Source: Oscillospiraceae bacterium
Lineage (GTDB): Bacteria > Bacillota > Clostridia > Oscillospirales > Oscillospiraceae
Length of the DNA stretch: 64,000 bases
NCBI GenBank assembly: GCA_017430455.1
Contig: JAFRMX010000020.1
Span: forward strand, 62,001-126,000
Direction of reading: 5' to 3'
The notes under the pieces are model-generated. The model was given only the letters and a program-made list of their open reading frames with translations, had not been told where the DNA came from and made no database searches. Position numbers and translations under genes: made by a program. Each line of letters begins with the position of its first letter. The first letter of the stretch is position 1. This document shows, one piece after another, positions 51,569 to 61,429 of the stretch.

Positions 51569-53373
51569 AAAAAGACGAAAATAAGGCTCGACTTCCGTTC
51601 TTCGGCATAGGCAAGATCCTGCCTTACCTGAAAAACTATAAAAAAGCCCTTGCCGTCATGCTTATCGGCAGTCTGGTCGGGAGCATAATAGACATAAGCG
51701 TTCCGCTTTTTCAGCGCTATGCCCTGAACCATTTTATAAGCGGCGGTACGCTGGATACGCTGTTTGTATTCATCATTCTCTATCTTCTGATCATCGTCTC
51801 CTGCGCGGCGCTGAACTACGCCTCCACATTTCAGGGGACGGCAGTAGAGGTCGGAGTGGACAAGGACCTCAGGAACGACGCCTTCGAGCACCTCCAGACG
51901 CTTTCGTTTTCATACTTCAATCAGAACAGCGTGGGCTATATTCATTCTCGCGTCATGTCCGACACCTCGCGTATTGGCACGCTTGTGTCCTGGACTCTGC
52001 TCGACAGCATCTGGCAGCTGAGCTACCTCGTCGGAGCCAGCACCGTCATGCTTGCTTTGAACGCGAGGCTCGCGCTTCTGGTGCTCGCAGTCCTTCCGGT
52101 CACAGTTCTGCTTTTTTCCTTTTTCCAAGCGAGGCTCACAAAGCTCAATCGCGAGATAAGGGAGCAGAACTCCGTAATAACCGGCGCCTTCAATGAGGGT
52201 ATCACGGGGGCACGCACGATAAAGACTCTCGTCATAGAGGAGCTGATGGGAAGGTCCTTTACCGCCGAGACCGAAAAACAGAGGAAAATGACCGTCAAGG
52301 CTGCGCGCCTGAGAGGCCTTTTTGCCTCGACCATGCATTTCGCGTCATCGCTTGCCCTTGCGATCGTGCTCTGGAAGGGTGGCATTATCGCAAAGACTCA
52401 GATAGGTACCTTCTCTCTGTTCATGTCCTATGCCCAGGGGATGATGGAGCCTGTCAGATGGGTAGTGGACGCCATATCCGATCTCATAACCACCCAGGTT
52501 AACATAGAAAGGCTGGACAAACTCCTGCATACAGAGCCCGATGTGACGGACAGCGATGAGGTCATCGCGATCTACGGAGACAGCTTCGAGCCGAAAAAAG
52601 AGAATTGGGAGCCATTAAAAGGCGATATAAGATTTGACGATGTCAGCTTTAAATACCCGGATGGAGACGAAAACGTGCTTGAGCATTTCAGCCTCGACAT
52701 CCCATTCGGTACGAGCGTTGCGATAGTCGGCGAGACCGGGGCAGGCAAATCGACCCTTGCAAATCTTATCTGTCGCTTCTATGAGCCGAGTACAGGCCGT
52801 ATTCTGATCGACGGTAAGGACCTGAAAGAGCGCAGCCAGCTCTGGATGCACTCCGCCATCGGCTATGTACTTCAGAGCCCGCATCTCTTCTCCGGCACGG
52901 TCAGGGAAAACCTGCTTTACGGCAATCCCGACGCGTCTGAAAAGCAGATAAACGAAGCCTTGAAGCTGGTGTCCGCTGAAGACACGGTGGGAAGGCTGGA
53001 AAACGGCCTTGACACCGATGTCGGAGAGGGCGGAGACATGTTGTCGACAGGTGAAAAGCAGCTGATCTGCTTTGCGAGGGCGGTCCTGACAGATCCGAGG
53101 ATCCTGGTCCTTGACGAGGCCACGGCTTCGGTGGATACCCTTACCGAGCAGAAAATCCAAGCAGCTGTCGAAAAGGTCATAAAGGGACGCACCTCAATAA
53201 TTATAGCCCACAGGCTTTCGACGGTCAGAAATTCGGACGTGATATTGGTCGTTCAGAACGGGAAAATAGTCGAGCGCGGAAAGCATGAAGAGCTCATGTC
53301 GGAGCGCGGCTTCTATTACAGGCTCTACACGAGACAATATGAGGACGAGGCCACGTTCAGCGCTCTGAGCTGA
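51565..53373 (+). CDS. ABC exporter half-transporter, partner subunit
   Basis: A protein of 602 residues with an N-terminal membrane domain and an NBD: Walker A GETGAGKST near 390, Walker B ILVLDEATASVD with the catalytic Glu, and a non-canonical signature LSTGEKQ in place of LSGGQ. Combined with the Asp in the partner, exactly one canonical ATP site would form in the heterodimer (partner LSGGQ with this Walker A/B). That complementarity supports a functional pair. Confidence 0.93.
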   Translation: MKKDENKARLPFFGIGKILPYLKNYKKALAVMLIGSLVGSIIDISVPLFQRYALNHFISGGTLDTLFVFIILYLLIIVSCAALNYASTFQGTAVEVGVDKDLRNDAFEHLQTLSFSYFNQNSVGYIHSRVMSDTSRIGTLVSWTLLDSIWQLSYLVGASTVMLALNARLALLVLAVLPVTVLLFSFFQARLTKLNREIREQNSVITGAFNEGITGARTIKTLVIEELMGRSFTAETEKQRKMTVKAARLRGLFASTMHFASSLALAIVLWKGGIIAKTQIGTFSLFMSYAQGMMEPVRWVVDAISDLITTQVNIERLDKLLHTEPDVTDSDEVIAIYGDSFEPKKENWEPLKGDIRFDDVSFKYPDGDENVLEHFSLDIPFGTSVAIVGETGAGKSTLANLICRFYEPSTGRILIDGKDLKERSQLWMHSAIGYVLQSPHLFSGTVRENLLYGNPDASEKQINEALKLVSAEDTVGRLENGLDTDVGEGGDMLSTGEKQLICFARAVLTDPRILVLDEATASVDTLTEQKIQAAVEKVIKGRTSIIIAHRLSTVRNSDVILVVQNGKIVERGKHEELMSERGFYYRLYTRQYEDEATFSALS

Positions 53374-53400
53374 AACAATAAACGGAAAAGGAGAAAAACG

Positions 53401-54150
53401 ATGGAGATTCTGAATCTGCTGAACAGCACGCCGATGTACCTGATCTGCGGCTCGATCGTTCTGTTCGTAGCGCTGGTCTGTGTCCTGTTTATGGTGCGGG
53501 CTTACCGTGCCGGAAAACGGATAGGTATGGATATCGCGAAAATGAAACGCGTGATCGTATTCAGCGCTACATTTACGCTGCTGCCGAGCATAGGGATCTT
53601 GCTCGGGGTCATAGCGCTGTCGGGAAGTCTCGGCACGCCCTGGCCGTGGCTTAGGCTTTCTGTTATCGGGGCTTTGCACTACGAGACCCAGGTCGCCCAG
53701 GCTGCTGCGGAGCAGGTAGGCATGTCGATGCTCTCGGCCGCTGAGATGACTCCCGGAAACTTCACTACGATCGCACTTTTAATGAGTATATGCATCATGT
53801 GGGGCATGATTCTGTCATTCTTCTTCAACAGGCGCTATCTGGCAAAGCTGGGGCAGGGCGGCAATAAGGAAAAGAGCAGATCCGGAGGCTTCGGAGACAC
53901 GGCGATGTCCGCGATGTTCATCGGACTCGTGAGCGCGTATATCGGAAGCTATATTGGCGGCTTCGTATCCGGAAACGGCCGTTTCAGTTTCTCAGGCAGC
54001 CTCACGCCGATCATAGTGGCTCTCGTCTCCGGGGCTGTGATGGCGATGTTTATCTACGGCTCGGAGAAAAAGCAGATGGCATGGCTGGAGAGCTTCTCCG
54101 TTGCAGGCAGCATGATAGTCGGCATGATGGCAGCGGTGCTTCTGGGCTGA
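53401..54150 (+). CDS. DUF5058-like integral membrane protein
   Basis: A protein of 249 residues with about six or seven membrane spans. The N terminus (NSTPMYLICGSIVLFVALVC), the FSATFTLLPSIGILLGVIAL stretch and PWPWLRLSVIGALHYE resemble proteins annotated as DUF5058; I recognise the family only from this pattern. Function unknown. It starts 27 bases after the ABC exporter with AAAAGGAG, and is followed by another membrane protein, so the two may form a complex. Confidence 0.68.
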   Translation: MEILNLLNSTPMYLICGSIVLFVALVCVLFMVRAYRAGKRIGMDIAKMKRVIVFSATFTLLPSIGILLGVIALSGSLGTPWPWLRLSVIGALHYETQVAQAAAEQVGMSMLSAAEMTPGNFTTIALLMSICIMWGMILSFFFNRRYLAKLGQGGNKEKSRSGGFGDTAMSAMFIGLVSAYIGSYIGGFVSGNGRFSFSGSLTPIIVALVSGAVMAMFIYGSEKKQMAWLESFSVAGSMIVGMMAAVLLG

Positions 54151-54163
54151 GGAGGAAATAAAG

Positions 54164-54844
54164 ATGGATAAAGAATACTATCTGAAATATATAAACCGCA
54201 CACATATGCTCGGACGCGTCTGCAGCGCGGTAACGGTCATACTTCTTGTCGGCGCTCCATTTTTGATGGGGCTCGTTGTCGGAGCCGTGCCGGATCTGGG
54301 CGCGGTGGCGAGGGGCTTCCTGTCCGTGGGACTCGTGTGGACGGTGAGCAGTGTGGTGGAGTTTCTGGTCTACACGCCCATGCTGGGCTCCGGAGGCAGC
54401 TATCTAGCGTTCATCACCGGCAATCTGATCAACATGAAGATTCCCTGCGCGATCAATGCCAAGGACATCGTTGATGCGAAGACCGGAACGGCGGAAAACG
54501 AGATCATCAGCACTCTCTCAATCGCCACCTCCTCCCTGGTCACAATCATTGTGCTTGCTTTCGGGGTGCTCCTGCTAATCCCCCTGCAGCCGATACTCCA
54601 GAGCGAGACTCTACAGCCCGCTTTCTCAAATGTGGTGCCTGCGCTCTTCGGAGCCATGGCATACAAATATTACAGGCAGAACCTGCGCCTGTCGCTGGTG
54701 CCTCTGCTGCTCATGAGCCTGCTGTTTATCTTTGTTCCATCGCTGACCGGCTCCACGAGCTTTATGATAATTCCGAGCGGCGGCATAACCATTCTGCTCG
54801 CGTGGCTTGTCTGGCGCAAGGAGCATGGGAAAGATAACGCCTGA
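54164..54844 (+). CDS. Integral membrane protein, probable partner of the 53401 product
   Basis: A protein of 226 residues with about six spans. A polar loop (NLINMKIPCAINAKDIVDAK) lies between the third and fourth spans, and SPO-like GSGGSYLAFITGN precedes it. No family is recognised. It starts 13 bases after the preceding stop with GGAGG; the pairing of two membrane proteins suggests a two-subunit channel or transporter. A terminator follows at 54890-54921. Confidence 0.7.
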   Translation: MDKEYYLKYINRTHMLGRVCSAVTVILLVGAPFLMGLVVGAVPDLGAVARGFLSVGLVWTVSSVVEFLVYTPMLGSGGSYLAFITGNLINMKIPCAINAKDIVDAKTGTAENEIISTLSIATSSLVTIIVLAFGVLLLIPLQPILQSETLQPAFSNVVPALFGAMAYKYYRQNLRLSLVPLLLMSLLFIFVPSLTGSTSFMIIPSGGITILLAWLVWRKEHGKDNA

Positions 54845-54889
54845 GACACAGGATCAGCAGGAGTGATCTTTTGAAGGATACGATCGCGG

Positions 54890-54921
54890 AAAGGCAGGCA
54901 ATTATTATTTGCTTGCCTTTT
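54890..54921 (+). terminator. Terminator of the GH3-ABC-membrane protein operon
   Basis: AAAGGCAGGCAA (54890-54901) pairs with TTGCTTGCCTTT (54909-54920) with one G.U step, then T. It overlaps the next promoter. Confidence 0.75.
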
Positions 54922-54941
54922 GCTGTTATCTGCTTTATTAT
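54913..54941 (+). promoter_or_regulatory. Promoter of the DUF362-plsY pair
   Basis: TTGCCT (54913-54918), 17 bases, TATTAT (54936-54941), overlapping the 3' arm of the preceding terminator. Confidence 0.55.
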
Positions 54942-55009
54942 GAGCAAAATCGGATATATATTCCGCAGAAGGATATACAGTGCATAAATATTCAGGAGAA
55001 AGGGTAAAA

Positions 55010-56131
55010 ATGGATAAGTCGAAGGTTTATTTCACGGATTTTCATGTCTCCGGCGATGAGACTCTGCCCAAAAAACTGCACCGTCTTATGAAGCGCGCCG
55101 GCTTTGAGACGATTGATTTCAGCGACACTTACGTCGCGATCAAGATTCACTTTGGAGAGCTGGGAAATCTGGCTCATCTCCGCCCGCAGTACGCGAGAGT
55201 CGTGGCCGATTATGTGCGCGAACAGGGCGGAAAGCCATTTCTTACCGACTGCAACACTCTGTACGTCGGCAGCCGCAAAAACGCTCTCGATCACATGGAC
55301 ACGGCTTATCTCAACGGCTTTTCCCCGCTGCAGACGGGCTGCCACGTAATAATAGCCGACGGTCTCAAGGGCATGGACGAGCAGCTTGTTCCAATTAATC
55401 TGCCTCTGGTCAAGGAGGCCAAGATAGGTCAGGCAATTATGGACGCGGATATAGTGATCTCTTTAAGTCACTTTAAAGGCCATGAGGAGGCGGGCTTCGG
55501 CGGCGCCCTGAAGAATCTCGGTATGGGAAGCGGCTCGCGTTCCGGCAAGATGGAACAGCATTGGGAAGGCAAACCCGTTGTCGAGGGGGAGAACTGTATA
55601 GGATGCGGATCCTGCGTGCGGATATGCGCGCACGGCGGCCCGAGTATCGTTGACGGAAAGTCGATTATAGACCACAATAAATGCGTCGGTTGCGGAAGAT
55701 GCCTTGCAGTCTGCCCCAAGGACGCCATCGTGCCCAGCGACTCGAACTCAACTGCGACACTCTCATGCAAGATCGCCGAATACGCGTATGCGGTCGTCAA
55801 AGACCGTCCTGCGTTCCACATCTCGCTGATTTGCGACGTCTCGCCGTTCTGCGACTGCCACGCTGAAAACGATGTTCCCATTATCCCGAACGTGGGCATG
55901 CTCGCTTCATTCGATCCTGTCGCACTCGACCAGGCCTGTGTCGATCTTTGCAATAAAATGCCTGTCAATCCGGGCAGCCGCCTCGACAAACATATGAAAC
56001 TTTTCTGGGACGACGACCCTAATCACGAGTATTTCCACCTCAATCACCCGGACGCGGAATGGGAGGCCGGCCTCATCCACGGCGAGGAGATCGGCCTAGG
56101 CACGAGGCAGTACGAGCTTGTTAAGATCTGA
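55010..56131 (+). CDS. DUF362-domain protein with two 4Fe-4S motifs
   Basis: A protein of 373 residues. The N-terminal region YVAIKIHFGELGNLAHLRPQ and the FLTDCNTLYVGSR and DADIVISLSHFKGHEEAGFG segments are typical DUF362. Two ferredoxin motifs lie near 190-235: CIGCGSCVRICAHGGP and CVGCGRCLAVCPKDA. It is probably an electron carrier or redox enzyme of unknown partner, common in anaerobic Clostridia. The ATG at 55010 follows AGGAGAAAGGG; a GTG ten codons earlier is possible. Confidence 0.88.
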   Translation: MDKSKVYFTDFHVSGDETLPKKLHRLMKRAGFETIDFSDTYVAIKIHFGELGNLAHLRPQYARVVADYVREQGGKPFLTDCNTLYVGSRKNALDHMDTAYLNGFSPLQTGCHVIIADGLKGMDEQLVPINLPLVKEAKIGQAIMDADIVISLSHFKGHEEAGFGGALKNLGMGSGSRSGKMEQHWEGKPVVEGENCIGCGSCVRICAHGGPSIVDGKSIIDHNKCVGCGRCLAVCPKDAIVPSDSNSTATLSCKIAEYAYAVVKDRPAFHISLICDVSPFCDCHAENDVPIIPNVGMLASFDPVALDQACVDLCNKMPVNPGSRLDKHMKLFWDDDPNHEYFHLNHPDAEWEAGLIHGEEIGLGTRQYELVKI

Positions 56132-56161
56132 CTCCATACATATAAAGGAGAACGACCCGGG

Positions 56162-56839
56162 ATGACAGTATTTGCAAAGTTTGCGGCCTGCTGCCTGATC
56201 GGATACTTTCTCGGAAATCTCAGCCCCTCATATGTTCTCGGAAAAAGAAAGGGCTATGATGTCAGAAAGGACGGATCGGGAAACGCGGGAGCGACAAACA
56301 CATTCATTTTGATGGGCGCGAAGGCCTTCTTTCTGACTACCTTCGCGGACATCTTAAAAGCATATGCCGCCTATAAGCTGTGCGAAGTCTTCTTCAGGGA
56401 CATTCCCTTTGCGGGAGTCCTGGGCGGAACCGCCTGCATAATCGGTCACATCTACCCGGCTTTGATGGGCTTCAAAGGAGGCAAGGGCCTGGCCTGTCTC
56501 GGAGGCACAGTCCTCGGCTGGAGCTGGAAATGGTTCATAGTGCTCCTTGCCTTCGCCCTGCTGATCGCCTTCGTGACCCGATATGTCAGTCTTGTCGCTC
56601 CGGTCATATCCGTCGTTTTCCCCGCGTGCCACTACTGGCAGACGAGATTTCTTCCGTCTTCGCTAATGCTGCTTGCAGCAGCAGTTCCAATCATCCTCAA
56701 GCACCGGGAGAACTTCGCCCGGATCCTCGCAGGAACGGAAATGCGCACCAGCTTCATCCGCGACAAGGAAACCGAGCTCAAACGCATCGGCATGTGGAAC
56801 GAGACCACAGAGAAACAGCTTGAACGCCGTGGGAAGTAA
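56162..56839 (+). CDS. plsY: Acyl-phosphate:glycerol-3-phosphate acyltransferase
   Basis: A protein of 225 residues with about five or six spans. GSGNAGATNTFILMG near 36 and GFKGGKGLACLGG near 100 are the PlsY motifs 1 and 2. It transfers the acyl group from acyl phosphate to glycerol-3-phosphate, the first step of phospholipid synthesis. The C terminus is about 25 residues longer than many PlsY and is charged. The ribosome site AAAGGAG lies a little far (about 12 bases) from the ATG. Confidence 0.92.
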   Translation: MTVFAKFAACCLIGYFLGNLSPSYVLGKRKGYDVRKDGSGNAGATNTFILMGAKAFFLTTFADILKAYAAYKLCEVFFRDIPFAGVLGGTACIIGHIYPALMGFKGGKGLACLGGTVLGWSWKWFIVLLAFALLIAFVTRYVSLVAPVISVVFPACHYWQTRFLPSSLMLLAAAVPIILKHRENFARILAGTEMRTSFIRDKETELKRIGMWNETTEKQLERRGK

Positions 56840-56999
56840 ACGTTCTATGGCCTGTCGTCTCATCCTCTCCAATCGTTCCGGTAATTGGCTTACAATAATT
56901 ATCATTATCACTTTATATAAGCCTATTATTCAGAGGATTGTTTAGTCCGTTTCAGACACGATTTCTGATACCAGAATAAGCTAAAAATGGCAAAAACAT

Positions 57000-57022
57000 A
57001 GCCACCCGGGAGGGTGGCTTTT
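57000..57022. terminator. Terminator after plsY
   Basis: AGCCACCC (57000-57007) and GGGTGGCT (57012-57019), loop GGGA, followed by TTTG. It sits between the converging plsY and CorA genes. In 56840-56999 I see no gene. Confidence 0.7.
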
Positions 57023-57044
57023 GTATGCTTGACCAGGTGCTGTA

Positions 57045-57962
57045 CTACAGCCATTTTTTCTTTCTGAATACGATGAGGCAAATGACGACGATAACAACGC
57101 ACAGACCCAGAACGGCGGGATATGCCCATGGCATATTAAGCTCAGGCATATATCGGAAGTTCATTCCGTACCAGCCCGTGATGAGTGTAAGAGGCATGAA
57201 GATCGAGGTTATGACGGTCAGAATGGTCATAATCCGGTTCTGGCGAAGGTCCATCTGCGATTCGTAATACTCGCGCAGCTGTACGGCGTAATCACGGACA
57301 AAGGAGGCCATGTCGCGGAGATTTGCCACTCTGGAAGCGAAAAGATGGAAATATCTGAGATTGTCCATTTGGAAAAAGCTGTTTTCATTCTCTTCGAGCT
57401 CCTGGCTAAGATCCATGAGCTGCTCGTAATGCATCCTGAGGTTTCGGACGCTGCCCCGTATGTCATTGAGCCTCGAGAGGGCATCGTCCGAGTCCGCGTC
57501 TTTCAACTCCGCCTCGATAGAATTGAGCTCGAATTCATATCTGCTCAGCACCTCGGCGTCGTCCTTTATGATCTGTTCGAGAAAATCGTAGAGAAAGCGC
57601 TCGAGGGAGGGGAGTTTCCACTTCTTGGTTTTCCTTATCCGCTCGATAATCATTCCGGCCGTATCTCCGTCGTCTATGAAGACGACGCCCTTCTCATCGA
57701 GCGCAAAAGCAAAGCCCGCTCCCGGAGCAGAGAGGTCGTTTCTGTCCGGAATGCAGAAGCTTCCTGTCAGCGAGTCGTAGTTCACTTCGGCTTTCGTAGT
57801 AAGTATATTGTTGAGATCGATATCCAGCTCAATCCCCATGTCGAAAGCATCCATTTTGTTGTGCCATTCGGCGGAAGAAAGCACGGCGACAAACTGGCCG
57901 GAGCGCCCCGCTTCATCCGCACTGCATTCTGTGAGATTCTCGTTAATCTGATAAAAAGTCAT
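57045..57962 (-). CDS. CorA-family divalent cation transporter
   Basis: A protein of 305 residues. A long cytoplasmic alpha/beta and helical part ends in two membrane helices, with the signature GWYGMNF (GMN) between them and a basic C terminus. Ribosome site GAGGTGA. It is probably an Mg2+ channel, although CorA members also carry Co2+, Ni2+ or Zn2+. The loop after GMN reads RYMPELN, with the acidic residue typical of the periplasmic MPEL motif. Confidence 0.92.
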   Translation of the reverse strand: MTFYQINENLTECSADEAGRSGQFVAVLSSAEWHNKMDAFDMGIELDIDLNNILTTKAEVNYDSLTGSFCIPDRNDLSAPGAGFAFALDEKGVVFIDDGDTAGMIIERIRKTKKWKLPSLERFLYDFLEQIIKDDAEVLSRYEFELNSIEAELKDADSDDALSRLNDIRGSVRNLRMHYEQLMDLSQELEENENSFFQMDNLRYFHLFASRVANLRDMASFVRDYAVQLREYYESQMDLRQNRIMTILTVITSIFMPLTLITGWYGMNFRYMPELNMPWAYPAVLGLCVVIVVICLIVFRKKKWL

Positions 57963-58127
57963 ACTGTCACCTCAGAATTACCAGTATGCCTGAACCCTAC
58001 CACAATTCGTATGCATATGCAAGCGCCAACGGAACATTTTGCTGCGCAAACAGTTGATATTTTATAAATACGGCAGTAAACTATAATAAAATGGTGAGAT
58101 GTAGTCTTTAGATGCGGAGGTAATCTT

Positions 58128-58655
58128 ATGAAGGATATTTTGCTTGTTATCGATATGCAGAATGACTTTATTGACGGGGCGCTGGGGACGAAAGAGGCGG
58201 TTGCGATCGTTCCGAAAGTCAGGGAGAGGATAGAGAACTTCAAAGGAACGGTGCTCTTTACAAGGGACACGCACGAGCCCCATTATTTGGACACACAGGA
58301 GGGGAAGAATCTCCCTGTACCGCACTGCATAAAAGGGACAGACGGCTGGCAGATCCGCCCGGAGCTGGACGCACTCAGAAAAACGGAGCCGGTCGACAAG
58401 CCGACCTTCGGTTCAGCAGATCTCGGGAAGAAGCTGCAACAGATAGACCTGGACGAAAAGATTGGAAGCATCACAGTTATTGGGCTGTGCACGGATATTT
58501 GCGTCATATCGAACGCGCTGCTTGCAAAAGCATTTCTGCCCGAGGTTCCGATAATTGTGGACGCTTCCTGCTGCGCAGGCGTAACTCCCGAGTCCCATGA
58601 GACGGCGCTGAAAGCCATGGAAGTCTGTCAGATAAAAGTGATTGGCAGGGGTTGA
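58128..58655 (+). CDS. Isochorismatase-family cysteine hydrolase, nicotinamidase-like
   Basis: A protein of 175 residues. LLVIDMQNDFIDGAL (catalytic Asp) at the N terminus, TRDTHEPHYLDTQEGKNLPV (metal-binding His pattern) near 46 and VDASCCAGVTPESHETAL (nucleophile Cys) near 145 are the nicotinamidase/isochorismatase triad elements. Nicotinamide deamidation for NAD salvage is the most likely role, since the metal His motif is present. Confidence 0.88.
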   Translation: MKDILLVIDMQNDFIDGALGTKEAVAIVPKVRERIENFKGTVLFTRDTHEPHYLDTQEGKNLPVPHCIKGTDGWQIRPELDALRKTEPVDKPTFGSADLGKKLQQIDLDEKIGSITVIGLCTDICVISNALLAKAFLPEVPIIVDASCCAGVTPESHETALKAMEVCQIKVIGRG

Positions 58656-58680
58656 ACTGTTTCCGCAATGTCTGTATTAT
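58652..58680 (+). promoter_or_regulatory. Promoter of the flavoprotein-hypA operon
   Basis: TTGAAC (58652-58657), 17 bases, TATTAT (58675-58680). The -35 box contains the TGA stop of the preceding gene. Confidence 0.65.
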
Positions 58681-58732
58681 GCGGCTCAATGGCCGTTATG
58701 ACATAAAATAGTTTAAAGAAGGAGGAAAGACT

Positions 58733-61423
58733 ATGGCTCACAGACCAAATATTCTTAAGCTGGCAACCAAAATCAGTCTCGAGAGTATGACATACACCGG
58801 CATCACTTATGAAGATCCGGAGTACCGAAGCCTTGAGGCGATTATAGATGACGATATGTGCGAGATCATGATGCATATGCGTCTGGAGGCAAATCGCACG
58901 GCGGAAGATATTGCGCGCCGTGCTAAGAAATCTTTGGAATTCACCAGAGAGCAGCTGGATAAGCTCTGTGATACGGGTGTCGTACGTTCAAGAGAGGTCG
59001 ATGGCGAGACTTGCTATTATTATCCCATATGGGTGCCCGGTATCATGGAAGGCTTTCTTTCAAACAGGGAGCAGTGCGAAAAGCATCCCGTACTGGGTGA
59101 GTGTTTTGAGGAATACACACGCCGCAGACTGGAGATGCTGGTACCGACTTTGAACTCAGGCAAGGCAGGCATGGCTTTTATGCGAGTTATGCCTGTTATG
59201 AGCGCGGTAGAGAACATATCCAAGACTGCGAGCTATGACGAGCTCTCAACGCTCATTGAAAATGCTTTTGCCATCTCGGTCGGACCCTGTTCCTGCCGCC
59301 GTTCCCGCCGCCTTATGGGCGAGGGCTGCGGGCACCTTGAAGATGACATGTGCATGTATCTCAACGACAATGCCGTGAACTTCTCGAAAATCGGATCCCA
59401 TCGCCTCATCACCAAAGAGGAAGCCTATGAGATTCTTCAAAGAGCGGAGGATAACGGACTGGTGCACGAGATCAACCAGACTCCGGGCTTCGAGGATGCG
59501 ACTGCCATATGCAACTGCTGCGGGTGCTCGTGTTACGCTCTGCGCATAGCCGAGCTCTTCAGATCCAAGAACGCGATCCGCTCGAACTTTACCGCTCGGG
59601 TCGACAAGGACAAATGCGTTGCCTGCGGCATGTGCGTCGAAAACTGCCAGACAAACGCGATCCGACTCGGACAGAAGAATTCTGCGTTCGATCCCGCAGT
59701 ATCTGATCCATATGATACGGACATGGCCGTTCCATGGGATCGGAAATCCTACAATCACGACTACCGCACAAACCGCAGCGATGTGATGGAGAGCGGGACT
59801 GCACCGTGCAAGGCGGCGTGCCCGGCACATATCCCTGTCCAGGGCTATATCAAATTGGCCTCCGATGGCCGTTACAGAGAGGCTCTGGAGCTTATAAAGC
59901 ACGATAATCCTTTCCCGGCTGTTTGCGGGCGTATCTGCAACAAGCCCTGTGAAACTGCCTGCACGCGCAGTTATGTGGATTCCTCGGTCGCCATTGACGA
60001 CATCAAGAAATTCATAGCCGAGAAAGACATGGACGCTAAAGAACGCTATGTTCCGAAGATGCTGAACCAGCGCAATATCCCATTTACCGAAAAGATCGCC
60101 GTTATAGGTTCCGGCCCCGCTGGCCTCAGCTGTGCCTATTATCTCGCGGTGAAGGGTTATCCTGTCACAGTATTCGAGAAGGAAAAAGCGGTTGGAGGCA
60201 TGCTCACCATGGGCATCCCCAGTTTCAGACTGGAGAAGGATGTCATAAACGCAGAGATCGATGTGCTTCGCGAGCTTGGCGTCACCTTCAAGACCGGGGT
60301 GGAGATCGGCAAAGACCTTACGCTTGACGAGCTCAGGGAGCAGGGCTTTAAGGCCTTTTATCTGGCGATCGGAGCGTCAAAGGGCAGCAAAACGGGCTGC
60401 GCTGGAGATGATCTGCCGGGTGTATGGACAGGCATAGATTTCCTGAGATCGGTAAACCTGGGTGAAAGGCCTGAGATCGGAGAAACTGCAGTGGTCGTGG
60501 GCGGAGGAAATGTCGCTCTTGACGTGGCGAGAGCAGCAGTCCGCCTTGGAGCGAAGACGACCATACTGTACCGCCGTACCCGCGAAGAGATGCCTGCGGC
60601 TGAGGATGAGATCCTGGAGGCTGAGGCTGAAGGCATAGAGTTTAATTTCCTCGTCTCTCCCGTAGAGATCATCGGCGAAGATAAGGTCCGGGAGATCAGA
60701 GTCGAAAAGATGACTCTCGGCGAGCCGGACGAGAAGGGACGCCGCCGTCCTGTCGGAACAAAGGAATACGAGACGATCACCTGCGACAGCGTTCTCTCCG
60801 CGATCGGGCAGCAGATCGAGATGGGCGGCATAACAGGCAGAATGGAGATCGGAAAGAAGGGCAATGTTCTTGTGGATCACGAGACCTGCCAGACAGCCGA
60901 ACCTGACGTATTCGCAGGCGGAGATGTCGTGACAGGTCCCAAATTCGCGATCGACGCCATTGCTGCAGGAAAAGAAGCTGCAGTATCCATCCACCGTTTT
61001 GTCCATTCGGGGCAGACATTGACTCTTGGCCGTGACCACCGCGACTACAAGCCCTTTGACCCGTCAACTGTGGCGATTCCGGTTATGGGCTTTGATAATT
61101 CCCCGCGCCAGAGATCTGAAGACGCAAGCGCTGAGGAGGCGAAAAAGACCTTTAAGGATCTGCGCGGAACGCTGACAGAGGAGCAGATAAAGAAAGAGGC
61201 GGCCCGCTGCCTGGGTTGCGGGTGTGCCGTTATTGACGAAGACCTCTGTGTAGGATGCGGTATCTGCACTACGAAGTGCAAGTTCGACGCGATCTATCTC
61301 GAGAAAACGCTCGACACTGTCGGACAGGAATACTTCAAGACCCTTCTCACCGCTGTCGGCAACGCGCCCGCGACGGCAAAGCGTCTCATAAGCAAAAAGA
61401 TACGCTTCGGCGAAAGACAGTAA
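58733..61423 (+). CDS. Multidomain Fe-S flavoprotein, GltD/NfnB-like NAD(P)H oxidoreductase
   Basis: A protein of 896 residues. Residues 1-110 include a winged-helix-like part (TAEDIARRAKKSLEFTREQL). Residues 170-285 hold a Cys-rich module (VGPCSCRRSRRL, CGHLEDDMC, AICNCCGCSC). A ferredoxin motif (CVACGMCVENCQTNA) lies near 300. The GltD-like core (about 355-790) has Cys groups CKAACPAHIPVQGY and CGRICNKPCETACTR, FAD motif VIGSGPAGLSCAYYLA, NAD(P) motif VVVGGGNVALDVARA and FAGGDVV. A last cluster CVGCGICTTKC is near 845. It probably shuttles electrons between NAD(P)H and ferredoxin or a further partner, possibly by bifurcation. Ribosome site AAGGAGG. It is followed six bases on by hypA. Confidence 0.88.
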   Translation: MAHRPNILKLATKISLESMTYTGITYEDPEYRSLEAIIDDDMCEIMMHMRLEANRTAEDIARRAKKSLEFTREQLDKLCDTGVVRSREVDGETCYYYPIWVPGIMEGFLSNREQCEKHPVLGECFEEYTRRRLEMLVPTLNSGKAGMAFMRVMPVMSAVENISKTASYDELSTLIENAFAISVGPCSCRRSRRLMGEGCGHLEDDMCMYLNDNAVNFSKIGSHRLITKEEAYEILQRAEDNGLVHEINQTPGFEDATAICNCCGCSCYALRIAELFRSKNAIRSNFTARVDKDKCVACGMCVENCQTNAIRLGQKNSAFDPAVSDPYDTDMAVPWDRKSYNHDYRTNRSDVMESGTAPCKAACPAHIPVQGYIKLASDGRYREALELIKHDNPFPAVCGRICNKPCETACTRSYVDSSVAIDDIKKFIAEKDMDAKERYVPKMLNQRNIPFTEKIAVIGSGPAGLSCAYYLAVKGYPVTVFEKEKAVGGMLTMGIPSFRLEKDVINAEIDVLRELGVTFKTGVEIGKDLTLDELREQGFKAFYLAIGASKGSKTGCAGDDLPGVWTGIDFLRSVNLGERPEIGETAVVVGGGNVALDVARAAVRLGAKTTILYRRTREEMPAAEDEILEAEAEGIEFNFLVSPVEIIGEDKVREIRVEKMTLGEPDEKGRRRPVGTKEYETITCDSVLSAIGQQIEMGGITGRMEIGKKGNVLVDHETCQTAEPDVFAGGDVVTGPKFAIDAIAAGKEAAVSIHRFVHSGQTLTLGRDHRDYKPFDPSTVAIPVMGFDNSPRQRSEDASAEEAKKTFKDLRGTLTEEQIKKEAARCLGCGCAVIDEDLCVGCGICTTKCKFDAIYLEKTLDTVGQEYFKTLLTAVGNAPATAKRLISKKIRFGERQ

Positions 61424-61429
61424 TCCCCC

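Noticed and set aside
56840..56999. Small gene after plsY
   Set aside because: No start with a ribosome site and no recognisable product in any frame.
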